A stretch of DNA of 23,455 nt, from contig CAYMEB010000053.1 of NCBI GenBank assembly GCA_964389095.1, positions 1 through 23,455 of the forward strand, written 5' to 3'. The translations under genes and the position numbers were made by a program. Of the stretch, positions 15,001 through 23,387 are shown in pieces (the first letter of the stretch is position 1; the number at the start of each line of letters is the position of its first letter). The DNA is from JABFRJ01 sp964389095 (lineage in GTDB: Bacteria; Pseudomonadota; Alphaproteobacteria; Rhizobiales; Hyphomicrobiaceae). The notes below the pieces were generated by a model that searched no databases, was not told the origin of the DNA, and saw only the letters and a program-made list of their open reading frames with translations.

Positions 15001-18000
15001 CCTTGCGCCAACGATCAAGGTTCCTCTGGGCCTGCGCATCCGGAAGGGTGCCAGTGAAGATCGCGACCCTGTCGGCGCCGATCTCGTTTTTGATCACTTC
15101 TTCAGAAGACGGTATGGAGATTACCGATACACCCATCTTGTCCATCGTTGCTTCCAGCACGTTGATCAATCCGTCTGACAGCAAGCCGGGATAATCGCTT
15201 CTCCTGGGCGATTCTCCGCCCATCATTTTAGCCAACGCTTTGGCACGCTTGAACTCCTGCTGGAGACGTCTCTGTTCGTTGATGTCGATGGTTCTTTCCG
15301 CCTTAGTCTCAACGAAAATGATTGGCCAGCGTTTAGCCTCCAGGGCCCGCTTGGCTTCGGTAATCGCACTTCCAACCTTGGACGCTTCCAGCAGGCGCTT
15401 CTTGAAGTTGATCACCCACATCTTTTCAGTGCCATCTAGCGAACCCTTCTGCGCTTCCGCTTCGTCGGAAAACGCGTTGTAGACGTCCGTCCACTGCTGG
15501 TCTCCCTTGATTGCTACCAGGCGCGAATCAACTTGCTCGGCCGGCAATCGGGTCTTTCTGGCCGTGAAGATGCCTTCTTTTCGGAAGAAGTTTCTCGCCG
15601 CAATTTGATCCTGCTCGTTGGTCTTGGTAGGGAGCCAAACCGTTCTGACCACCTGACCGTTTTTGTCCTTGATGGGCGTCGCTCCGTAGGCCGCAGCGAA
15701 CTGTTTGTAATCACCGTTGAACGAGTCAAAGATCCCGGTGTTTAGCAGGTAGGCTGTCTGAGTCGGGTTCTCGAACGGCGTCGCAGTTGAGAAGATGGGG
15801 AACTTGGTTTGCTGGATCCATTCCTGCGCCTTCTTGGCCTGCTCAGACCCTGCTCCGGTCAGATTCTTGATCGCGTGCGCCTCATCAAAAATCAGCACGT
15901 CAGAGTCCTCCGGAGGCAAATCCTTCATCTCCGAGTAGGTGATGAACTTTACGTCTCCGATATTGTAGGCTTTGAGATCCTGCTTGATCTGCTTGATCAA
16001 CCCCTGATTGAGCGTGACGTAGATGATTTTCTTAGCGCCACGTTCCCGCATCTCGCGAATACCGGCCCCCAACACGAACGTCTTTCCAGTTCCAGGCGCG
16101 CTGGAAAGCATGAAGAACGGGCGAGTGTCTCGTTCTGAAAACGCTCGGACCATCATGGCTGCGTCTTCCAGCTGCTCATCTCCAACGATCCTTGGAATCC
16201 CAAACGCTTCTCCCTGCCGGATAAGCCCCTGGGTCTCTACGCCAAGATAGTTGTCAACGCCTCCGTCCAGTCCGCTTCGGTCGGGCCGGTTGTCAGCATC
16301 CTCTCGGAGTTTTCGGAGTTCAGCATTACGGGAATAAGCCGGGCCACTACTTCTTTGTCCGCCAGCAGCCCCTGAATCAGCTCTTGATCGCTCGATAAAC
16401 TGCCCAAGGCCGGAGGCAGAGATGGTGTAGAACTTGTCGCCCCCGATGCTGGAGTAGACTCCCCCGGCAGCGCGGAGGTCGTCCTGGCGGTCATAAGTTT
16501 TGCCACGGAGGGTGATGCTGCCATCCGGGTTTTGCCGAGCGTTGATCTTGAGGTTGGCAAGGAGAGCTTGGTTTTCATCGGTTAGGATTGCTTCAGCTTT
16601 CGCTTTCTCTTCGGTTACAGACTTCTGGTACTCGGGCAGTGAATTGATGTAGTCGCCCACCTGCCGAGNNNNNNNNNNNNNNNNNNNNNNNNNNNNNNNN
16701 NNNNNNNNNNNNNNNNNNNNNNNNNNNNNNNNNNNNNNNNNNNNNNNNNNNNNNNNNNNNNNNNNNNNGTTACAGACTTCTGGTACTCGGGCAGTGAATT
16801 GATGTAGTCGCCCACCTGCCGAGTGCGCGATCCAGGTGCGGCGCTCCTGGTGCTTCGGACCAGCCAAGCGGCGTAGTCCGGCTGCTGCGCGAAGAGGTCT
16901 TTGACCAGGACATTGGCGTGTTTGCCGAAGCCAACGGTCTGGGTGGCGATCGCGGGGGCTGGCGCGGGTGCTGGGGCCGCAGGAGCGGCTGCGGGCTTGG
17001 GTGCAGCGGGAGCGGGCGCCTCCTGAATCCTCTGCGCCTTGACCACCATTCCGAGTGCTCCAGATGAAGCATCGTAAAAAGACACAGTGCCTCCCCATGG
17101 CTGGGTGATAGGCGAACCCTCCGTGCGATCCTCGATGTTGGTTTGAGTCAGCAGCAGTCTCTTGAGCTTTTCCAGTTGGTCTTTGGAAAAGTCCTGAGCC
17201 ATCTGCTTGCCATCGAAATCCGCGATGTACTTCGTAACGAAGTCTTCGATGGTTCCAGTGAACGGTCTATCGCGATAGAGCTTGGCCCACTCGTCAAACT
17301 TCCTTCCCCACGCTTTCAGTGATTCGCTTGCGCCCCTCTCGTCCGCAGAGCGCCGCTTGAGAATCCACCCGCGCAGGATACCTGTCTTGTCCCGGATGTT
17401 CTCTTCGTGGATGGGAGCGGCTGGTGCAGCGGCAGGAGCGATGGCGGTGGCGGCCGGGGCCGTGGTTACTCCAGGCTTGGTCCAACCAGTGGCCTCATCG
17501 AACTCGTAACCGGCGCTTTCAAGTTGGCTTACGCGGCCAGCGAGTTCCTCAAAACGATCAATCTGATCGGGAGAAAACACATCATAAATCGACCCACCAG
17601 CGGCGGCATCGACCATGTTGTTGTACTCCCGCGTCTCATCAATCGTCAGCGGGACGACTTCCGCTTTGGCTTCGGCCCCGGCTCCTTCGGCAGGCCGCCC
17701 TCCTTCAGCCATTTTTGGCAGTCCCACTTGCTCTTCGGGTTGCGGCTTTTCTCGGCGAAGCACGCCTTCATCTGCGCCTTGTTCTTGAACGGCATCTGTG
17801 GTGGTAGTTGGGGGTTTTGCGGGTGCAGCAACAACCGGCTCAGAGAGACCCAGTTGGTTATGTATCCCGCGCAGTTCTTCAAGCTCGTCAGGCTGGATGG
17901 TTCCCAATTCAGCCTTTAATCGAAGATCATCGAGGCGATTGATGTCGATGGTCGGCGTGCCGGCAGCCTCCTCTTCAGCCACGTCAGCCTCCAAAGCCAT

Positions 18001-19230
18001 CTCTGGAATCCTGACTTCATCCGGAGCGCCACCGGTCACAGGCGGCGTAATCCTAATCGGCCCAGACGGCGCGCCACCAGAGTTGATTCCAGCGAGGGTG
18101 GCGGTGGCGTTGGGGAGAGGGTTTGACGGGTCACCGCCGATGGCGGCGTTTTCCTCGTCGAGCAGACTCATGTATGAGCCCGGCCTTCCGGCTATCAAAG
18201 ATTCTCCAGCAGCCTGGCGATTGATAAGTTCCTGCAACCGTTGCCCACCAGGTGCGGGCCCCTCGACAAGGCGTTGCTCCTGGATCTGAGCCATTCTGCG
18301 ACCGCGCCCATAACGCCCCGCTCCACCGGTCACCAACCCAACCAAGCCACCTACCGTACCACCGATTGAAGTTGAATCGTAAACGCCTTCGCCCAGTTTC
18401 TGCTCGGGGTTGTATGTCTTCTTGGCAACCGCGTTTCCAAGCCACTGCTCTGATCCCTCTTGGGCAGCTTCCCCAGCCGTCGGAACCAGAATATCTTTTA
18501 GGAGGTTTTTACCAGCCTTTCCGGCTACTGCCCGCTCGATTGCTGGCACCGCTCCGATAGCCCGCTCTGTAAGCCCGCCAATCGGCGCAGTGTAGAAGGC
18601 TGCTTGGTACTGTTTGACAGGCTTTTCGGCTTGAAGCCGATTCACCTCCGCCGTGTTGCCTTCAGCCAACGCCTGCGCAATCTTGGCGTCGTAAAACTGG
18701 CCAGCCCTTTGAGCCGCATCTTCGGCGGTGCTGAATGCGTAGACCGCCGACCCGACGCCAGGCAACGCGGACATTGGAAGCGACCCTAATCCACTGGCAA
18801 CCTGGGTGAGAAAATCCTCTTCTCGAAGTGGGTTAACCGGAAACGCCTCCCTTGCGCCCTCTTGAAGCGCCTTGCCCATCTGGAATGTTGGGCTGGCTTC
18901 AAGCATCGCTGCGCGCTTCATTAGCACGTCAGGGGGCACCTCTTTGGTGCGTTGCTCCCAGGCAGCTTGCCTGCGCTCGTAGGCTGCCATAGCCGCAGGG
19001 CTTTCGGCCTGCGCCGCTGAAATCAATGGCGCCGGCTCTTCAAGCCCAAGACGCGTCAAGCCCATCATGGCTCCGCCAGCCATGCGGCCGCCCTCGCGCA
19101 TCAACGCGGATCCAGCGGCGGGAATTGCACCTTGATCAAGGGTATTAACGAACTCCAAAAGCTCGTTTTCGCCCATGTCATCGGGCACTTCGATCAACCC
19201 GATATTTTCAACGTCAACGAGCTTAGGCAT
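9044..19230 (-). CDS. Giant 3343-aa ejection/polyvalent protein with Snf2-type SF2 helicase (gap-healed)
   Basis: As given, 100 N split this gene and change frame. Removing the N and one copy of the 55-base duplication beside them leaves 10032 bases, one open frame of 3343 residues. Order: an Ala/Gly-rich N-terminus typical of ejection proteins, with a Gly-zipper at about 289-306; Pro/Ala linkers; an ExoX-C-like FGK motif (769-792); then an SF2 helicase with GTGKT (996-1000), DEAH (1065-1068), STATP (1097-1101), GGTGLSLHD (1372-1380) and a Q-x3-R-x2-R motif VI (1403-1410). A small beta domain (VGDLAIGDRFYVQG, about 1668-1681) follows, then a long helical half with segment LILKTGFITKQLIDVATQMF near 2730 and a hydrophobic helix near 3030-3050. 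It probably enters the cell with the DNA and remodels or unwinds nucleic acid. It lies last in the structural run. Confidence 0.8.
16614..16823. repeat. 55-base direct duplication flanking the assembly gap
   Basis: Bases 16614-16668 and 16769-16823 are identical over 55 positions and flank 100 N. A 55-base exact overlap is the length of a common assembler k-mer, so two contig ends that overlap were joined by a nominal gap. The copies are an artefact, not a biological repeat, because collapsing them restores the reading frame. Confidence 0.85.
16669..16768. other. Run of 100 N (scaffold gap)
   Basis: Exactly 100 N, a default placeholder size, and not a measured length. Its true length is probably minus 55 bases, because the flanks overlap. 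Any translation through it is invalid. Confidence 0.98.
17646..17795 (-). CDS. Overprinted 49-aa ORF of the 'FKSKAQ' small phage family, inside the giant gene
   Basis: In another frame on the same strand as the giant gene, the ATG at 17795 gives MPFKNKAQMKACFAEKSR, then KWDCQKWLKEGGLPKEPG and a Lys/Arg tail. I recognise the MPFKSKAQ-x2-(K/R)-x-(C/M)FA start, a Cys or Trp pair and a Lys-rich end from many short hypothetical phage proteins. The same bases in the giant frame (about residues 479-529) encode a featureless linker of Thr, Glu, Gly and Pro. No SD sequence is visible before the ATG, so expression is uncertain. Possibilities are a true overlapping gene, a captured gene now read in the wrong frame, or a chance likeness. 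Confidence 0.45.
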   Translation of the reverse strand: MPFKNKAQMKACFAEKSRNPKSKWDCQKWLKEGGLPKEPGPKPKRKSSR

Positions 19231-19236
19231 AGTCGA

Positions 19237-20106
19237 TTATCTCTGAACAGACCTGTTACCTGCTCCTCCCACGATTCTCAAGACTGGAGTGACGTTTGTG
19301 GCGGCAGCTGCGGGCGCACCAAGTTTTGAAAGCTTCTCCGCAAGCTGTTGCGGCGTCAGCTTAACTGTCAGGTCGCCTTCATCGAGCGGGATTCTCATCG
19401 TGCCTGGGTATTCGGTCTTTGGGGCTTTTTGCTCCACGACCTTTTTCGGTTTCGCGTATGTCGTTCCGTAGACCGTTCGCAAATCTAGTCCCTTGTAGAG
19501 GTCCGGATTCACCACAGGTTCTCCTCCAGCTGCGCGTGCAGACAGCATTTCAGGCGAGTAATCCACAGCAGCGGTTCCTCTGATTGCTGATTCAAGGCTT
19601 GCAGGAATGTCGGTGGGTGCAAACCCCTGCGACGCCATAATTCCAGGCATCTTGAGACGCGTCTCAGACACCGAAACCAGTCCCTCGGCGCGCCCCTGGT
19701 TGAATGCAGGACGCTTCATTAGCTCCTCTGGAATCTCTAGCTTGTCTCCAAAACCAGACGCCTGCTGAAGAATGCTGGCTTTACCGGCGGCGGCCGCCAG
19801 CGCATCGAGGTCCTTGATGCTCTTGGCCCTCTTGGCCGACTCCACCAGGTCGATTGTGACTCCGTCCGCTTCGTAGACCAGGCCCTCGCCAAACCTTTCT
19901 TTCAGGATGTCTTCGCGGTTCTTCGCTGCCAACGCCGCCGCCTCGCGCCGCTGGTCGATCAGATCCTGATAATACCTCTCGCGTATCCGCGCCTCTTCCT
20001 GCCGCTGCGCCAGAGCCTCCTCGCGCAGTTGGCGTTGCTGTGCCAGCTGCACGCCTGCGAGGTACGACTGACCGATGTTTTCGAGTCCTGAGAATGGGTT
20101 GGCCAT
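19237..20106 (-). CDS. 289-aa ejection/internal-virion-type protein
   Basis: The protein starts MANPFSGLENIGQSYLAGVQ and has a long N-terminal coiled coil rich in Gln, Arg, Glu and Ala (about residues 20-70, with EALAQRQEEARIRERYYQDL). A middle with helices follows (KSIKDLDALAAAAGKASILQ), then a more extended, Pro-rich C-terminal part (KPKKVVEQKAPKTEYPGTMR, LTPQQLAEKLSKLG). The position directly before the giant gene and after a gp14-like gene matches the internal core protein that follows T7 gp14. Function is inferred from order and composition, not from a family motif. The giant gene starts six bases after the stop. Confidence 0.55.
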   Translation of the reverse strand: MANPFSGLENIGQSYLAGVQLAQQRQLREEALAQRQEEARIRERYYQDLIDQRREAAALAAKNREDILKERFGEGLVYEADGVTIDLVESAKRAKSIKDLDALAAAAGKASILQQASGFGDKLEIPEELMKRPAFNQGRAEGLVSVSETRLKMPGIMASQGFAPTDIPASLESAIRGTAAVDYSPEMLSARAAGGEPVVNPDLYKGLDLRTVYGTTYAKPKKVVEQKAPKTEYPGTMRIPLDEGDLTVKLTPQQLAEKLSKLGAPAAAATNVTPVLRIVGGAGNRSVQR

Positions 20107-20109
20107 AGG

Positions 20110-20859
20110 TTAGGTTCCTTGATTGTAGCCGGTGGCTTGCTGCGGTGTTCCGCCCCAATTCGATCCGGTTCCTCCGCCGCGATACTGCGTTCCAAGTTGG
20201 GCGAATCCAAGGTTGGTCAATCCGCTTCCAAGGGAACCAAGTGCCTGTCCTGCAATTCCAGTTGCGCTGGGCATTCCCGCAACGCCAAGTAGCGCCTGCT
20301 GTTGTGCGCTGCGTTCTCCGCCGCGTAATGCAGCAATCTGCTGCGGAGTGAATTCGTAGTTAGCCAACGGAGCCAATGGCGTGGTTCCGAGAATGTTGGC
20401 AAACTGCTGACCACCAAGGTTGGCGAGATCAAGGCTTGTTCTCCCGATGTCGCGGGCAACGAGATTTCGACCAGCGGCACTTCCCGCGTATCCACCTTGC
20501 ACGGCTTGTCCGGCTGCCTTGCGCTGCACCTGGGCCAACACATCCGGAGGAAGTTCCCCTCGAAGCAGTGCTAGCGCGTTCTCAGCGCGCCTGGCTTGAG
20601 CCTCTTGGTAGCCTGGCACCTGGATGCCCAAGGACTCCAATAGCTGGGCGCGGTTAAACGCGTTGCGCTCAGCTTCCATTTCGCGGGCGCGAGGCGCATT
20701 GGCGGCTGATTCACCGAGAGCCTGGCCAATGTTTACTCCCGGTAGGTTTGCTGCGTCGCGAGCTTGTCTGCGCGCTGCGCTTGCAGCGGAGGCTTGCATT
20801 GCTGCGCCCCCGGCTCCTCCTACAACGCCCAATGTGACTGCTGAGGCTACGAATGACAT
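20110..20859 (-). CDS. 249-aa small ejection protein (T7 gp14-like by layout)
   Basis: The protein MSFVASAVTLGVVGGAGGAA begins with a short hydrophobic Gly/Ala segment (residues 3-25), which could insert in a membrane, followed by helices rich in Ala, Gln and Arg (QASAASAARRQARDAANL, EMEAERNAFNRAQLLESLGI). The C-terminal 60 residues are Gly/Ser/Thr/Gln-rich and probably flexible (GTQYRGGGTGSNWGG). Such a short membrane-like start with a helical Gln/Ala body is typical of the gp14-type internal virion protein of podoviruses. The ATG overlaps the cupin gene by 13 bases. It would help form the ejection channel. Confidence 0.55.
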   Translation of the reverse strand: MSFVASAVTLGVVGGAGGAAMQASAASAARRQARDAANLPGVNIGQALGESAANAPRAREMEAERNAFNRAQLLESLGIQVPGYQEAQARRAENALALLRGELPPDVLAQVQRKAAGQAVQGGYAGSAAGRNLVARDIGRTSLDLANLGGQQFANILGTTPLAPLANYEFTPQQIAALRGGERSAQQQALLGVAGMPSATGIAGQALGSLGSGLTNLGFAQLGTQYRGGGTGSNWGGTPQQATGYNQGT

Positions 20860-21302
20860 GGTAAGTATTGGTTCTGCCTCACGTAGGTGAGGTCGTTCAA
20901 AAGCTCTTCCGTATCCCGCTTGTTATCGAGGTTGAGGTGGACCGTGGTCCAGACCGTGTCCTCATGGATCAGCAGCACGCGCCGCGTCCCGGGCTTGGTG
21001 ATGCCGGAGTACGGAGCCGTGTAGGTCACGCATCCCTCGTTCTCGCTGACCACGGTGACCTTGCCCCTGGTGATGAAGAACGGGTTGTCGAACTTGTGGA
21101 TGCGGCTGGTAACAACGGATCCAGCAGGCATGAAGATTTCTCGCACGTACATCCCATCTGGGAATGTGTGCGTCAGCGGGCACTCCTGAGGTGGAAGATT
21201 GGCAACGAACGCTTCCCAGCGATCGAGCCGGTCGTCGAACGACACGGATTCGTCGGCCAGGAAATCCAGCCATGTCATCGGTTGTGCCGGGACGACCTCC
21301 AT
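20847..21302 (-). CDS. Cupin-like small structural or accessory protein
   Basis: The 151-residue protein MEVVPAQPMTWLDFLADESV contains a cupin-type beta barrel: DGMYVREIFMPAGSVVTSRI, then HKFDNPFFITRGKVTVVSEN (motif 1, with His and a Gly turn), and TRRVLLIHEDTVWTTVHLN (motif 2, with two His). The pattern of His residues is incomplete against classical metal cupins, so enzymatic activity is unclear. The start is the ATG at 21302, sharing one base with the stop of the previous gene (TGATG). Cupins of this kind occur in the structural gene runs of some environmental phages, where they may be decoration or sugar-binding proteins. Confidence 0.65.
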   Translation of the reverse strand: MEVVPAQPMTWLDFLADESVSFDDRLDRWEAFVANLPPQECPLTHTFPDGMYVREIFMPAGSVVTSRIHKFDNPFFITRGKVTVVSENEGCVTYTAPYSGITKPGTRRVLLIHEDTVWTTVHLNLDNKRDTEELLNDLTYVRQNQYLPCHS

Positions 21303-22390
21303 CAGATGAATCCTCCGAAGCGGTACTCGATCTTGGCCGACCCCCACGGCTGCACGTTGATCACGCTGCGCTCGTTCGGACTGTAGGCTTCCAGTTCGTT
21401 GCGCAAGCTGCGAAGCGCCAGCTGGATCTCGCGCTCAGCCTCCTGGTACTGGTTGCGATCTTCCTTCTGGATCGCCTTCATCATGTGCTTGATGGCCTGG
21501 AGATTTCCGATGAACAACCAGTCGGAATCTACGACAGCCGGGATGAACTCCAGGCGCACGATGGCTTCGACCACCGTGTTGGTGCAGGACTCATCCGGCG
21601 GGACGCATCCATCGCCATGGTCGATGCAGCAGTTGTCGTTGCTGGTGTTGCAACCATTCGTGCCACCGCAGACCTCGGGCATATTGATGAGGTACGTGCG
21701 CCGGTACTCCGGGTTCTGCTCGCTCGGCCCCCAGACTGCAACCTGGGTCAGCAGACCGGTGATCTGATTGTTCGCAATGATCCTGAGGCTGCCTTGAGTC
21801 AGCGGCTTCTGTGCGCCAGTCAGGCCAGGCTGTTTGAAGAGGCTTTGGGTCTGAACGTAAGCCGTGATGTTCGGGTTCGGCAACGTGACGTACTCGCCCC
21901 AGACGTATTCGCCAGTGACCGTGTCGAGAGTTCGGATCGGATCTCCATTCGGGTCCAGCCCCTGGAGAAGCACGCGCTTGCCAGCGTCAGCGGGATACTG
22001 CGGATGGACTTGCAGGTAGCAGTTGCCAACCGAGTCGCGATACTGCGTGACCATACCACGATCCAGCAGCTGGTCCTGCTCGCATCCCTCGCGGCCGCAT
22101 CCGGTGCGCGGCGCCCGAGTGTCGGTCTGGAACTCGTACCACTGGTTCTGGATCGGAATGTTGTACCCGCAGACGTTCATCGCCTCGATCGTCTTGACCT
22201 CCCGAGGCCAAGTGATGCATCCGGCCACGACGCACAGGCGCAGCTTCTTGTAGGTGCCCCACCACTTGCCCATATCCGCCAGGCGCGCCTGAGCCTCGTT
22301 GAGCAGCTGGACGAAGCGATCGTCGCAGGTGGCCAAACCGACAGCCTGCGGGATCGTGGAGTTCTTGGCTTGGGCGAGGGTCTTTCTCAT
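21302..22390 (-). CDS. 362-aa Cys-rich tail-tubular/adaptor-like protein
   Basis: The protein MRKTLAQAKNSTIPQAVGLA contains FVQLLNEAQARLADMGKWWG, then RLCVVAGCITWPREVKTIEA and IPIQNQWYEF. This N-terminal helix pair with CITWPR and the QNQWYEF turn resembles a head-to-tail adaptor (gp11/TtA-type) family I know from environmental podoviruses; the name is an inference. There are thirteen Cys: C22, 53, 58, 74, 98, 103, 124 and six in a cluster at 231-259. After it come a strand-rich middle and a helical C-terminus (IQKEDRNQYQEAEREIQL). The gene overlaps the tail-fibre-like gene as ATGA and its stop overlaps the cupin ATG. Confidence 0.55.
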   Translation of the reverse strand: MRKTLAQAKNSTIPQAVGLATCDDRFVQLLNEAQARLADMGKWWGTYKKLRLCVVAGCITWPREVKTIEAMNVCGYNIPIQNQWYEFQTDTRAPRTGCGREGCEQDQLLDRGMVTQYRDSVGNCYLQVHPQYPADAGKRVLLQGLDPNGDPIRTLDTVTGEYVWGEYVTLPNPNITAYVQTQSLFKQPGLTGAQKPLTQGSLRIIANNQITGLLTQVAVWGPSEQNPEYRRTYLINMPEVCGGTNGCNTSNDNCCIDHGDGCVPPDESCTNTVVEAIVRLEFIPAVVDSDWLFIGNLQAIKHMMKAIQKEDRNQYQEAEREIQLALRSLRNELEAYSPNERSVINVQPWGSAKIEYRFGGFI

Positions 22391-23385
22391 GGCTCGATGT
22401 ACTCAGGGTTCGGCGCCATCGCGTAGACTTTGATGCCGTAGTCGGCTGGGACGAGTGCAGCGCTGATGAAAAACAAGGTCGGGAAAAGATCGTTCGACGG
22501 AGGAGCAAACGTCGGATAATTGCAGTACACGTGAACCTGAGTCGAATCTACCGACGTAAGGAAGTTAGGCGTTGCGCTTTGAGGGCCACCAAAATGCGCC
22601 ATCGTCCCGATTTCGACTTCCTGTCCGGGATACCAAGTAAAAGTCCCGGCTCCAGTCGTGCTCGTCCAGCTGACGTTTCCAGCTGCAAGTCTCTTGATCA
22701 CAACCCGAACAAACGAAGGAATTATTCCAACGCCTGTCAGTGGATTTACAAATCCATGATTGAAATCCAACCTGGTTCCATCCGGAGGCAGCGCTTGTGT
22801 CGCAGTTTCCTTGTAGAAAAACTGCTTCAGGCTTTTCCGCGTCAGGTCGCGCTTCTGGGTGATCAGCTGGAAATTGACACCGTCGTACAGCACGGAAACG
22901 ACCTGACCGATCAGAATGTCGTTCGCTGACAATGCGGTCGCTCCATCTTTGGTGATCGCTTTGGCGCCTTTTCCGTCCACGTTCAAGGTGCTGGCACCTG
23001 GATTTGTGTGATTGGCCAGGAACGTGTAAATCTGACCAGTGCGGTACGCTGAAGCGGCGCTCGGGTACGGAGGCGAGTTGGTGACGGCGTAGGCACCCAA
23101 CGCTCCAGTTGAGGTGCCGGCAAACACGACTTCACTTGACAGTCGAATGAACGCTGAATCTCCAGCCGCAGCCGAAAACTTCATCACCTCGATCGGGCGA
23201 TTGCTGACATCCGTCCGCAACCAATACAGGGCCGAGTTTCCAGGTGCAGTTTGGGAAGTCGCCCATTCCGCGCCCGAGTTCAGGTTTGCGATCAGTGCAG
23301 CGGCGTAGGCATCGAGACGCTCCTGCTCGGACGCGTAGCACGTCGGAGGGGGAAGCAGGCCGGCTGAAATATCAACGGTTGGCAT
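22387..23385 (-). CDS. 332-aa tail-fibre-like protein
   Basis: The protein MPTVDISAGLLPPPTCYASE has an N-terminal helical part and then a beta-rich section with the phage fibre phrase NPGASTLNVDGKGAKAITKD and DILIGQVVSVLYDGVNFQLI. That repeat-like segment (about residues 128-178) is the pattern seen in tail-fibre and appendage proteins of many tailed phages. A C-terminal part follows with aromatic strands (FTWYPGQEVEIGTMAHFG, HVYCNYPTFAPPSNDLFP). It would be an extracellular virion part that contacts the host or supports the tail. The ATG is two bases after the preceding stop. Confidence 0.65.
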   Translation of the reverse strand: MPTVDISAGLLPPPTCYASEQERLDAYAAALIANLNSGAEWATSQTAPGNSALYWLRTDVSNRPIEVMKFSAAAGDSAFIRLSSEVVFAGTSTGALGAYAVTNSPPYPSAASAYRTGQIYTFLANHTNPGASTLNVDGKGAKAITKDGATALSANDILIGQVVSVLYDGVNFQLITQKRDLTRKSLKQFFYKETATQALPPDGTRLDFNHGFVNPLTGVGIIPSFVRVVIKRLAAGNVSWTSTTGAGTFTWYPGQEVEIGTMAHFGGPQSATPNFLTSVDSTQVHVYCNYPTFAPPSNDLFPTLFFISAALVPADYGIKVYAMAPNPEYIEP

Positions 23386-23387
23386 GG

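Noticed and set aside
16614..16823. Direct repeat as an attachment site or recombination site
   Set aside because: It flanks exactly 100 N, and collapsing it restores the frame, so it is an assembly overlap.
21164..22426. 420-codon plus-strand open frame over the structural genes
   Set aside because: It is antisense shadow; the minus genes have recognisable motifs and exact gene overlaps.
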